Made by a program: the position numbers and the translations under genes | Part shown: piece after piece, positions 1-8,039 of the stretch | How the letters are laid out: each line of letters begins with the position of its first letter | How positions within the stretch are numbered: the first letter of the stretch is position 1 | Source: Candidatus Baltobacteraceae bacterium | GTDB taxonomy: Bacteria; Vulcanimicrobiota; Vulcanimicrobiia; Vulcanimicrobiales; Vulcanimicrobiaceae | NCBI GenBank assembly: GCA_035502855.1 | Contig: DATJTX010000034.1 | Span: 1-55,854 of the forward strand | Length of the DNA: 55,854 nt | Direction of reading: 5' to 3' | Notes under the pieces: generated by a model | What the model saw: only the letters and a program-made list of their open reading frames with translations | Databases searched by the model: none | Told to the model about the DNA's origin: nothing

Positions 1-653
1 TGCGCACGCCGCTCACCTCGATCCGCGGCTACATCGAAACCTTGCTCGATAACGATCTCGACACCGTGACGTCGCGCCGGTTTCTCGAGGTAGCGCGCAA
101 CGAAGCGCTGCGCCTGGGCCGCCTGGTCGACGGGATGCTCGAGTTCTCGCTGCTCGACCTCTCGCCGGTACCGATGGCCGGGGTGACCGATTTAGCCGGC
201 GCGGTGCAGGCGGCGATCGAGGCGCTCGGTCCGGTCGCGAGCGACGCCGGCATGACCCTGGAAGCACGTCACGAGGGGGAAACCACGGCGCGGATCGGCG
301 GAGATGCTTGCATGCACGTGTTGCTCAACGTCATCGAAAACGCCGTGAAGTACGGAAGTCGCGGCGGTCATATTCGCGTGAGCATCGAACGCCAAGATCC
401 GTTTGTCCACGCAATCGTCGATGACGACGGCCCCGGCGTTGCCCCGGCCGAACGCGAGCGGATCTTCGAAGACCGCACGCGGGGCGGCAACAGCGACGCG
501 ACGCGCGGGGCGGGTATCGGTCTGCGCATCGTGCGTACGATCGTCGAACGCACGGGCGGCGCCGTGAGCGTGGACGACTCGCCGCTCGGCGGCGCACGAT
601 TTCTCATTCGTCTTCCCGCTGCCAAAGCGGAACTTCGGGCGAGTACGTCGTAG
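1..653 (+). CDS. Sensor histidine kinase, C-terminal part (5' truncated by window edge)
   Basis: The frame is already open at base 3 and begins with LRTPLTSIRGY, which directly follows the phospho-accepting His of a HisKA dimerisation helix; the His itself lies outside the window. An HATPase_c domain follows, with an N box (NVIENAVKYG), a G1 box (DDDGPGV), an F box (ERIFEDR) and a G2 box (GAGIGLRIV). It would autophosphorylate and pass phosphate to a response regulator, which is probably encoded upstream and is not visible. The sensory and membrane part is missing, so the stimulus cannot be named. The next gene starts 16 nt after the stop codon. Confidence 0.9.
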   Translation, partial: RTPLTSIRGYIETLLDNDLDTVTSRRFLEVARNEALRLGRLVDGMLEFSLLDLSPVPMAGVTDLAGAVQAAIEALGPVASDAGMTLEARHEGETTARIGGDACMHVLLNVIENAVKYGSRGGHIRVSIERQDPFVHAIVDDDGPGVAPAERERIFEDRTRGGNSDATRGAGIGLRIVRTIVERTGGAVSVDDSPLGGARFLIRLPAAKAELRASTS

Positions 654-669
654 AAGTCGGTCCGTGGCC

Positions 670-993
670 ATGTCACGGATCGCTTTTGCTCACGAGAGCG
701 AATCGGCTCTCGCCCGGCTCTTCGATTTCTATCGAATTGCCTGGGAATATGAACCTCGTTCATTCCCGATCGGTTGGGACGGTAGCGGCAGACCTGTCGC
801 TTTTTTTACGCCCGATTTTTATCTTCCGGATTACGATCTGTACATTGAGATGACCGTTGCAAAACCGGCACTGAACACGCGAAAGAATCGCAAGCTACGC
901 CTGATGGCGCAGCACCATCCGCGTGTGCGCGTGAAGCTCTTTACGCGGCGTGACGTCGAACGGCTCTTTGCGCGACTGCATCCGGCCGCATGA
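670..993 (+). CDS. Small PD-(D/E)XK nuclease-fold-like protein
   Basis: About 107 residues. The core FTPDFYLPDYDLYIEMT has the spacing of a PD-(D/E)XK-type half site (PD, then ExT), followed by a Lys/Arg-rich helix (NTRKNRKLR) and VKLFTRRDVERLF. From memory, similar small proteins sit immediately upstream of hypoxanthine phosphoribosyltransferase in several high-GC lineages, and the same holds here: the ATG of the next gene overlaps this stop codon (ATGA). That coupling suggests a nucleotide-related or housekeeping role. Nuclease activity is not demonstrated. I chose ATG at 670; GTG at 664 is in frame and possible. Confidence 0.65.
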   Translation: MSRIAFAHESESALARLFDFYRIAWEYEPRSFPIGWDGSGRPVAFFTPDFYLPDYDLYIEMTVAKPALNTRKNRKLRLMAQHHPRVRVKLFTRRDVERLFARLHPAA

Positions 994-1499
994 TCGGCGA
1001 GGTCCTCTTCGATGCGCCGGCTATAGCGGTCCGCGTGCGAGAGCTCGGTGCGGAGATCTCGCGCGACTACGACGGTCGCGTTCCGGTATTGATCGGAGTC
1101 CTCAATGCGGCCGCGACGTTTCTCGCCGACCTTACCCGCGCGGTCACGATTCCGTGCGAGTACGACGCGATTGCGGTGACCAAATTCAGCAGCGTGGAAG
1201 GGATTCGGTTCCTGAAAGACACCTCAGCCTCTATTGAGGGCCGGGACGTTATCCTGGTCGACGATACCATCGACACGGGAATGACCTTGCAATATGTTTT
1301 CAAGTCGCTTTTGGCCCGCTCGCCTGCTTCGTTGGCCGTCTGTACGCTGCTGGACCGTCCCGCACGGAGAATTGCCGATATTGAAGTCAAGTACCGCGGA
1401 TTCGAGATTCCCGACGTCTACGTCGTCGGCTACGGGCTTGACTATCGCGGACGCTACCGAGAATTGCAGGCGCTTTATGCCCATGGGTCGTGGCCGTGA
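990..1499 (+). CDS. hpt: Hypoxanthine phosphoribosyltransferase
   Basis: 169 residues, the usual length. The PRPP-binding signature VILVDDTIDTGMTL lies near residues 86-99. It is preceded by the VPVLIGVLNAAATFLADL segment and followed by LLDRPARR and a C-terminal PDVYVVGYGLDY aromatic segment that closes over the purine base. The enzyme condenses hypoxanthine or guanine with PRPP to give IMP or GMP. It overlaps the genes on both sides, and purA, which carries IMP toward AMP, is encoded two genes downstream, so the cluster has a purine theme. Confidence 0.93.
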   Translation: MIGEVLFDAPAIAVRVRELGAEISRDYDGRVPVLIGVLNAAATFLADLTRAVTIPCEYDAIAVTKFSSVEGIRFLKDTSASIEGRDVILVDDTIDTGMTLQYVFKSLLARSPASLAVCTLLDRPARRIADIEVKYRGFEIPDVYVVGYGLDYRGRYRELQALYAHGSWP

Positions 1500-2812
1500 T
1501 TGAACGCTGGATGCGCGCGTGCGCACTGCTATGTGCCGTGCTTGCAGCGACACTGCCGTTGCGCGCCAATTCCCTCGAGTTACAGTCGATTGCGCGCGCT
1601 GCCGCGGACTACAATAGTCCCAACGCCCATCTGGCAGAGATGTTTCGCGCGGCGCTGCTCGACACCGGTAAGCTCGCGGAGTACGCCCCCGACGGGACGG
1701 CCTACATCAAGACCGGCGACATTCCCGCCGAGTGGCTGCGTGATGCGAGCGCTCAGGCACGTCCGTATCTATTCTTTGCCAAGGACGATCCCGATACGCG
1801 TAAGCTGCTGCGTGCAATTATCGCGCGAATGGTGAAATACATCCAAATCGACCCATACGCCAACGCGTTCACGCTCGATTACCGGGTTTGGGAAGAAAAA
1901 TTCGAACTGGATTCGCTCGCCTATCCGGTCACGCTTTCTTGGAGCTACTGGAAAACGACCGGGGACGAATCGATTTTCACGCCTGATTTTCAAAAAGCGC
2001 TCGACGCGATCTTGGCGACGATGCAACGCGAACAGGATCACCCGCGCGATTCACGCTACACGCACAAAGAGCTCCCCAACGACGGGAAAGGGAACCCGGT
2101 CGGCTACACGGGGATGATCTGGACCGGCTTTCGTCCCTCCGACGACGCCTGCTACTACAACTTTCTGATTCCCTCGGAGATGTTCGCCGTGGTTGCGCTC
2201 GGCGACATGGCCGAGATCGAACGCTCGGTTTATCACAACGTGATCAAGGCCAACGAAGCGATCTCGCTGCGCGACGAAGTGCAGCGCGGAATTCAAACCT
2301 ACGGCCTGGTACTCGTGCCGAAGTACGGATACATCTATGCTTATGAGGTCGATGGTCTCGGGCACGCGATTCTCACCGACGACGCAAATATTCCAAGCTT
2401 GCTCTCTGCGCCGTACATCGGGTATACGACGCCGAACGACCGCTACTACCAGAACACGCGGCGCTTCCTGCTTTCATCCGACAATCCGTCGTTCTATCAG
2501 GGCGAGGTCGCGCGCGGTATCGGCAGCTTCCATACGCCGGACCACTGGATCTGGCCGTTGGCGCTGATCATGGAGGGCCTCACCGCGACCACCAGCAGCG
2601 AAAAGCAGGACGTGCTCACGCAGTTGCTCGCCAGCGATCCCGGCGATCATCTCCTGCACGAGTCCTTCGATCCCGATGATCCCAAGCGTTTTACACGCGA
2701 GGATTTCGGCTGGCCGAACGCACTCTTCTCCGAATTCGTGCTCACGCAATTTCAGGGCCAACCGGAAATCCCCATGGGCGACACCAGCGACCTAGAATTC
2801 CGCTCTGAATGA
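1496..2812 (+). CDS. Exported glycoside hydrolase family 125 (exo-alpha-1,6-mannosidase-like)
   Basis: About 438 residues. An N-terminal hydrophobic segment (RACALLCAVLAATLPLRANS) looks like a signal peptide. The mature part carries GH125 hallmarks: TGDIPAEWLRDASAQARPYL near residue 70, GMIWTGFRPSDDACYYNF, DDANIPSLLSAPYIGY, and TPDHWIWPLALIMEGLT near the C-terminus. Characterised family members are metal-independent exo-alpha-1,6-mannosidases; the substrate here is unknown. GTG at 1496 overlaps the hpt stop as GTGA; GTG 1490 and ATG 1511 are alternatives. Its stop overlaps the purA start (ATGA). An exported glycosidase lying translationally coupled between two purine genes is unusual. Confidence 0.85.
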   Translation: MIERWMRACALLCAVLAATLPLRANSLELQSIARAAADYNSPNAHLAEMFRAALLDTGKLAEYAPDGTAYIKTGDIPAEWLRDASAQARPYLFFAKDDPDTRKLLRAIIARMVKYIQIDPYANAFTLDYRVWEEKFELDSLAYPVTLSWSYWKTTGDESIFTPDFQKALDAILATMQREQDHPRDSRYTHKELPNDGKGNPVGYTGMIWTGFRPSDDACYYNFLIPSEMFAVVALGDMAEIERSVYHNVIKANEAISLRDEVQRGIQTYGLVLVPKYGYIYAYEVDGLGHAILTDDANIPSLLSAPYIGYTTPNDRYYQNTRRFLLSSDNPSFYQGEVARGIGSFHTPDHWIWPLALIMEGLTATTSSEKQDVLTQLLASDPGDHLLHESFDPDDPKRFTREDFGWPNALFSEFVLTQFQGQPEIPMGDTSDLEFRSE

Positions 2813-4059
2813 GCAAAGCCGATATCATCGTCGGGATCCAGTGGGGCGACGAGGGGAAGGGCCGCATCGTCGATTTGTACGCGCAGGACTACGACGTCGT
2901 TGCGCGATTCGGCGGCGGCGACAACGCAGGCCACCAAATAAAGGTCGGGGACGTCGAGATTGCGCTGCGGATCGTCCCCTCCGGCGTGCTCAACCCGCAC
3001 GTTGAGCTCTTCGTCGGCGGCGGAACGGTCGTCAATCCGCTCGCCGTACTCGACGAATTCGACCGGCTGGCGGCGATCGGCGTCGACACCGGACGCGTCA
3101 AGATCTCCGATCGCGCGCATTTGGTGCTTCCCTACCACGCTGCCGCGGACCGCGCGAGCGAACGCGCGCGCGGTGACCACGCGATCGGCACGACCGGACG
3201 CGGAATCGGTCCCGCCTATATCGATAAGGCGGCGCGCACCGGAATCACCGTGGGCGAGCTGGCGCGGCGCGAATCGCTGGCCGAAAAAATCAGGCTCAAC
3301 CTCTTGCACCGTACCGCTCTCGAGGGCGAGGGAATTCCGAGCGAGGAGGATATCGTGGGGGCGACGCTCGACGCTGCCGAGCGGCTCGCGCCGCACATCG
3401 TCGACGGCGTCGCGTACATTCACGAAAAGTTCGAGCACGATAAGCGCGTGTTAATTGAGGGAGCGCAAGGATCGCTGTTAGATGTTGGATATGGGACGTA
3501 TCCGTACGTGACCAGCTCGCACACCATTGCGGGCGGCGCGTGCATTGGACTGGGCATCGGGCCGAGCGCGATCGGTCGCGTCATCGGCGTCGCCAAGGCG
3601 TATTGCACGCGCGTTGGTGCGGGCCCGTTTCCCTCGGAACTGCACGACGAACGGGGTGAACGCTTGCGTACGGCCGGCGGAGAATTCGGCACCGTCACCG
3701 GGCGGCCGCGGCGCTGCGGCTGGTTCGATGCGGTTGCCGGCCGCTATGCCGTGCGGCTAAACGGGCTGCAGGCGCTTGCGCTTACCAAGCTCGACGTGCT
3801 CAGCGGCTTCGAGCGCATCGGCCTCGTGACCGAATATCGCCTGCACGGGCGCCCCGTCGACTTTTCGGACGCGGGATCGCCGGGACTCGAGGTCGTCGTC
3901 GAGGAGATGGAGGGCTGGAGCGAACCGATCGGAACGGTCCGCTCGATCGCCGGCTTGCCGCAAGCGGCCCGACGCTACGTTGCCCGGATAGAAGAGGTAC
4001 TTCAGAGGCCGGTCGAACTCGTCTCCATCGGGCGGGAGCGACGTGATCTCGCTCGCTAG
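2809..4059 (+). CDS. purA: Adenylosuccinate synthetase
   Basis: 416 residues, close to the family norm of about 430. It begins with the GTP-binding and catalytic IVGIQWGDEGKGRIVDL loop (family GDEGKG). FGGGDNAGHQIKVG, GTTGRGIGPAYIDKAAR, LIEGAQGSLLDVGYGTYPYVTSS and the C-terminal TGRPRRCGWFD follow, all diagnostic. It makes adenylosuccinate from IMP, aspartate and GTP. ATG 2809 overlaps the upstream stop, so the gene ends an operon that includes hpt. A candidate flagellar promoter begins four bases after its stop codon. Confidence 0.97.
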   Translation: MSKADIIVGIQWGDEGKGRIVDLYAQDYDVVARFGGGDNAGHQIKVGDVEIALRIVPSGVLNPHVELFVGGGTVVNPLAVLDEFDRLAAIGVDTGRVKISDRAHLVLPYHAAADRASERARGDHAIGTTGRGIGPAYIDKAARTGITVGELARRESLAEKIRLNLLHRTALEGEGIPSEEDIVGATLDAAERLAPHIVDGVAYIHEKFEHDKRVLIEGAQGSLLDVGYGTYPYVTSSHTIAGGACIGLGIGPSAIGRVIGVAKAYCTRVGAGPFPSELHDERGERLRTAGGEFGTVTGRPRRCGWFDAVAGRYAVRLNGLQALALTKLDVLSGFERIGLVTEYRLHGRPVDFSDAGSPGLEVVVEEMEGWSEPIGTVRSIAGLPQAARRYVARIEEVLQRPVELVSIGRERRDLAR

Positions 4060-4062
4060 CAT

Positions 4063-4090
4063 TAAATGGGGAAAGCGCCGTGACCGATAC
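4063..4090 (+). promoter_or_regulatory. Sigma-28/sigma-D-like promoter for the fliF operon
   Basis: TAAA at 4063-4066 and ACCGATAC at 4083-4090 are separated by 16 nt. This resembles the flagellar sigma consensus TAAA-N14/16-GCCGATAA/T. It lies about 100 nt upstream of fliF and just after purA. Four more sites with the same 16-nt spacing precede fliK, motA, flhB and cheY, which strengthens the call. No transcript start is known. Confidence 0.55.
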
Positions 4091-4193
4091 ACCGGATAGT
4101 GGCCCGAGCTACGCATTGGGTCTCTCCCGCACAGGGCATGGACGCCCGGTGCTGCACGCCATGGTTGGCTCGGAGAATTAGGTACATATAGGC

Positions 4194-5873
4194 GTGGAGC
4201 GTCTCAGTTCGATGTGGTCCGATCTTGCCGGGCGTATTTCTGCTATTTGGCAGAATCAAAATCGCCAGACGCGCACCCTTACCGTGGCCGGTATCGCGAT
4301 TTTGCTTGCGGCAGCGCTCGGTCTGGGCTGGCTCTACGTCGGCCAAAGTCAGAACTATCAGACGCTCTTTTCGAACCTCTCGGCGCAAGACGCGGCCGCC
4401 GTTACACAACATTTAAAAGATGATAAGGTTCCGTACCGGCTCTCGGCGGACGGCAAGACCGTCTACGTTCCGGCGGCCGATCTGAGCGACGAGCGGGTTG
4501 CAATCGCCGGTTCGGGACTGATCAAGGGCGGCTCTACCGGGTACGAGCTCTTCGATCGCACCAATTTCGGGATGACCGAGTTTCAGGAGAAGATCGACAA
4601 GACGCGGGCGATCGAGGGGGAGCTCGAACGCACGATCGACGGGCTGGACCCGGTCGAGTCGTCGCGCGTGAACATCGCCTCGCCCGATCAGACGCTTTAT
4701 ACGACCACGCAAGAGCCGACGACCGCCTCGATTGCGATCAAGACCAAACCCGGCGAGAGCCTCGATCCCGATCAAGTTCGCGGCATTACGATGCTGGTCG
4801 CCAATGCCGTCGACGGGCTCAAGCCGGAGAACGTCACGATCGTCAACCAGGACGGTCAGATCCTCATGCCGGGCCCGGGCGGCACCTCGGATACAAGTGG
4901 CGCCGCCGCGCCGGCCGATGCGCTTCGGTTGACGCAGGAGCAACTGTTGGCCAAGGAGCGGTACGAATCGGCGCTTCAGCAGAGTATTCAATCGATGCTC
5001 GATTCGACGCTGGGTCCCCGCCGCGCGGTTGCGCGCGTGTCGACCAAGATGGACTTCGACGCGAACTCGACCGAGAGCAAGGTGTACGCACCCCAGGGCA
5101 CCGTGCTATCTTCGCAGAGCGAGCGCGAGTCCTACGTCGGCACGCAACCGGCGCGTAATGCCGCCATCGGCGTGCCGGGAACGACGAGCAACATCGGTAC
5201 GTACCAGGCGCCGGCGCAGCAGTCGAACGGGCGCTACAATCGCTCGAAATCGACCGTGAACTACGACATTACCGAACAGAACATCAAACACATCGACGCG
5301 CCCGGCAAGGTGCTGCAAACCAGCGTCGCGGTGCTGGTCGATTCCACCCCACAGGTCGCCAACGCGTCCGGCCTTCCGGTGGCCGCCAACGCCCAGCCGT
5401 ATCAACTCACGCCGGCAAACATCGCGCAGATTCGCAACGCTGTCGTCGCGGCCGCCGGTTTGAACTTGGCGCAGGGCGACCAGGTTTCGGTGGAAGCGAT
5501 ACCGTTCAACCCGTCGGTGGCGAATGCCGGCGCGCCGACCGCCGTCACGACGACGGTTCTGGGCATACCGGTCTGGGCGCTCGCCGCCGTCGGACTGGTC
5601 GCGCTGCTCGCCGGCATCGGTTTGGTTGCAATGCGCGCACGCCGCGGACGCTTCGCGCCGACGACCGAACTGCCGTCCTTCGACACCTCGCTGGCCGAAG
5701 AGCTGCCGCCCTTCGAAGAGCACCCGATTCTGGAAGGCGCGCCTGGAATCGCGGCACCGATTCGTTCCGCCGCGGACCTCACCCGCGAGCAAATGATCGA
5801 GTACGTCACGACCGTGGCTCAAGAAAATCCGGATTCCATTGCCAAACTCGTCAAGCTTTGGTTGGCCGAATGA
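4194..5873 (+). CDS. fliF: Flagellar MS-ring protein FliF
   Basis: 559 residues, normal length. An N-terminal membrane helix (VAGIAILLAAALGLGWLYVG, about residues 26-45) is followed by the ring-building motifs YQTLFSNLSAQD, LIKGGSTGYELFDRTNFGMTEF and RTIDGLDPVESSRVNIA, then a Ser/Ala-rich periplasmic region. A second membrane helix near residues 455-480 precedes a cytoplasmic tail that should bind FliG. It forms the MS ring that anchors the C-ring and export apparatus. GTG 4194 is the longest start; ATG 4212 is possible. It is the first gene of the motility island. Confidence 0.96.
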   Translation: MERLSSMWSDLAGRISAIWQNQNRQTRTLTVAGIAILLAAALGLGWLYVGQSQNYQTLFSNLSAQDAAAVTQHLKDDKVPYRLSADGKTVYVPAADLSDERVAIAGSGLIKGGSTGYELFDRTNFGMTEFQEKIDKTRAIEGELERTIDGLDPVESSRVNIASPDQTLYTTTQEPTTASIAIKTKPGESLDPDQVRGITMLVANAVDGLKPENVTIVNQDGQILMPGPGGTSDTSGAAAPADALRLTQEQLLAKERYESALQQSIQSMLDSTLGPRRAVARVSTKMDFDANSTESKVYAPQGTVLSSQSERESYVGTQPARNAAIGVPGTTSNIGTYQAPAQQSNGRYNRSKSTVNYDITEQNIKHIDAPGKVLQTSVAVLVDSTPQVANASGLPVAANAQPYQLTPANIAQIRNAVVAAAGLNLAQGDQVSVEAIPFNPSVANAGAPTAVTTTVLGIPVWALAAVGLVALLAGIGLVAMRARRGRFAPTTELPSFDTSLAEELPPFEEHPILEGAPGIAAPIRSAADLTREQMIEYVTTVAQENPDSIAKLVKLWLAE

Positions 5874-6043
5874 TGAATAGCAGCGATCGTTCGACGATGT
5901 TCCGATCCACCAACGCCGGCGGCGTCACGTCGGTTAGGGCCGCCCGAGGGGAATCGATGTCGGCACGTTACGTTTATGCGGCCCACGGCACGGGGGCCCC
6001 ACGTAGTGGGGGGCGCGCAGCTCGGAGCGGAGCGCCGTTGTAA
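5870..6043 (+). CDS. Possible small ORF (57 aa) bridging fliF and fliG
   Basis: The 169-nt gap between fliF and fliG is filled by one frame. Its ATG at 5870 overlaps the fliF stop, and its TAA overlaps the fliG start (TAATG). The protein is rich in Arg, Ser, Gly and Ala, with no membrane segment and no family I recognise. The second half covers strongly structured DNA (a CCCCAC-GTA-GTGGGG hairpin at 5997-6011, then GGCGC/GCGCC arms), so the ORF may exist by chance. The junction geometry is the only argument that it is translated. Confidence 0.25.
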   Translation: MMNSSDRSTMFRSTNAGGVTSVRAARGESMSARYVYAAHGTGAPRSGGRAARSGAPL

Positions 6044-7128
6044 TGGAGTCTCCCATCGTCAATCTCTCCGGCCTGGGTCCGCTTCCCGAACCGCCGATCG
6101 TGTCGGTCGGGCTGCCCGAATCGCCGCAGCTCGAGATATCAGGCCCGGAGAAGGCCGCGATTCTCCTGATCACGCTCGGCCTCGAACTCTCGGCCACGAT
6201 CTTCAAATTCTTGCGTCAAGACGAAGTCGAACGCATCGTTCTCGAGATCGCCAAGATCACGACGGTGCCGATCGAAAAGCGCGACGCGGTCATTCAAGAA
6301 GCGTATCAGCGCGCGATCGCGCTCAAGTATATCAACGAGGGCGGAATCGAGTACGCCAAGGAGATCCTCGAGCGCAGTTTCGGCGCGGGCCAAGCCGATG
6401 ACATGACCTCGCGGCTCTTCGCCGCGCTCAAGCACGGTAATCCCCTCGAGCTGATCAAGAAGACCGAGCCCGCGCAGCTGTTGCAATTCATCCAGGACGA
6501 GCATCCGCAAACGATCGCACTGATCTTGGTCTACATGCAGCCCGAACAGGCCGGCGCCGTTCTCTCTGCGCTGCCGCCCGACTTACAAGCCGAAGTGGCG
6601 ATGCGCATCGCGATCCTGCAGAAGACGGCGCCCGAGGTACTCGAGCAGCTCGATGAACTTCTCGGCCGGCGTCTGCTGGTCAGCGGCGCGGATTTCGCGA
6701 AGGCCGGCGGCGTGCAGTCGCTCGCCAACGTCATGAACTTCGTCGACCGCGAGACCGAGAAGAACATACTCGACGGCTTGGCCAAGCGCGACCCCGAACT
6801 TGCGCAGGAAGTCAAGAACCTGCTCTTCGTGTTCGAAGACATCATCAATCTGGACGACCGCTCGATCCAGCGCGTGCTCAAAGAGGTCGACGGCAAGGAT
6901 CTGGCGCTCGCGCTCAAAGTCGCAAACGAAGAGCTGCTCGCGCGGATCTACAAGAATATGTCCTCGCGCGCATCGACGATGCTCAAGGAAGAGATCGAAC
7001 TCCTCGGTCCGACGCGCATGCGCGACGTCGGCAAGGCGCAGCAGCAGATCGTCGACGTGATCCGCACGCTCGAAGAAAACGGGCAAATAGTGATTGCGCG
7101 CGGAGCGAAAGACGAGCGGCTCGTCTGA
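6043..7128 (+). CDS. fliG: Flagellar motor switch protein FliG
   Basis: 361 residues, about 25 longer than usual because of a Pro/Gly-rich N-terminal extension before the normal opening GPEKAAILLITLGLELSATIFKFL. The middle domain has the EHPQTIALILVYMQPEQAG motif, and the C-terminal torque domain has FEDIINLDDRSIQRVLKEVD and MLKEEIELLGPTRMRDVGKAQ with the expected charged residues. FliG joins the MS ring to FliM and contacts the MotA stator. The ATG overlaps the TAA of the small ORF upstream. An internal start would remove the extension, but no better ribosome site is visible. Confidence 0.96.
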   Translation: MESPIVNLSGLGPLPEPPIVSVGLPESPQLEISGPEKAAILLITLGLELSATIFKFLRQDEVERIVLEIAKITTVPIEKRDAVIQEAYQRAIALKYINEGGIEYAKEILERSFGAGQADDMTSRLFAALKHGNPLELIKKTEPAQLLQFIQDEHPQTIALILVYMQPEQAGAVLSALPPDLQAEVAMRIAILQKTAPEVLEQLDELLGRRLLVSGADFAKAGGVQSLANVMNFVDRETEKNILDGLAKRDPELAQEVKNLLFVFEDIINLDDRSIQRVLKEVDGKDLALALKVANEELLARIYKNMSSRASTMLKEEIELLGPTRMRDVGKAQQQIVDVIRTLEENGQIVIARGAKDERLV

Positions 7129-7161
7129 TGGTGCCCGGGTCCGCATTCGCGCGGAGCAGGA

Positions 7162-8025
7162 ATGGGTAAGATCGTAAAGGAGGCGCGTTTCTCCGGCGGC
7201 GCTTACGTCGTTGGGGTCCCGCGTGCCGAGGGCGACGGAGAGTTGGACGAGCGTCGCGAAGGCGGCGATCCTTTTTCCCCACCCTTCGTGGAGCCGTCAT
7301 CGAACGGGCACACCGAACGCATCACGTTGCCCGAACCCGAGCACCGCGTCGATTGGGATGCGCTGCGCGCCGATGCCGAAGCGATCGTCGACCGGGCCGC
7401 GGCCGACGCCGAGAGTTTGATTCATCAGGCGCAGGCCAAGGCGCTCGAACTGGTCGAAGCGGCCGGCGCGCGAGCCGCGCAAATCGAAGAGCAGGCGCGT
7501 ATCTCGGGCCGCGAGCAAGGCTACGCAGCGGGCAAGAGCGCGGGCGAAGAAGAGCTGGCCCCGGTCATCGCGACGATCCGTGAGCTGATCGAAAGCGTGC
7601 GCGCGCAGCGCGGCGCGGCGATCGCGGCGGCGGAACCGGAGCTCGTGCGTCTGGCGATGGCCGTCGCGGAACGCGTCATCCACGGCGAACTGCTGACCAA
7701 TCCGACGGTGATCGTCGAAAACGTGCGGCAGGCGCTGACGCGTCTGGTCAGCCGGGAGGTCGTAACGCTGCGCGTGAATCCCGTCGATCTCGACAGCATC
7801 CGAGCGCATCGGGACGAGATCGTGGCCGCCGGCGACGTGGAGCATTTGCGCATCGTCGAAGATCAGCGCGTCGATCGCGGCGGGGTCATCATCGAAACCG
7901 ACGCAGGTACGATCGATTCGAAGATCGCTACGCAGTTGCGCGAGGCGCGGCGCGCGATCCTGAGCGACGATGAGCTCGCGCTCGGTGACGCGGAGGTCCT
8001 GCACTCCCCCGCCCAAGCCAGCTGA
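7162..8025 (+). CDS. fliH: Flagellar assembly protein FliH
   Basis: 287 residues. It opens with the typical GKIVKEARFSGGAYVV stretch. A long Ala/Glu-rich coiled coil follows (about residues 70-130, DADAEAIVDRAAADAESL-like heptads). The C-terminal globular part contains MAVAERVIHGELLTNPTVI and VDRGGVIIETDAGTIDSKIATQL, typical of the FliH/YscL family. It is the stator-like partner and regulator of the FliI ATPase at the export gate. It lies 33 nt after fliG and 14 nt before fliI. Confidence 0.9.
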   Translation: MGKIVKEARFSGGAYVVGVPRAEGDGELDERREGGDPFSPPFVEPSSNGHTERITLPEPEHRVDWDALRADAEAIVDRAAADAESLIHQAQAKALELVEAAGARAAQIEEQARISGREQGYAAGKSAGEEELAPVIATIRELIESVRAQRGAAIAAAEPELVRLAMAVAERVIHGELLTNPTVIVENVRQALTRLVSREVVTLRVNPVDLDSIRAHRDEIVAAGDVEHLRIVEDQRVDRGGVIIETDAGTIDSKIATQLREARRAILSDDELALGDAEVLHSPAQAS

Positions 8026-8039
8026 CGCGCAGCACGCCG

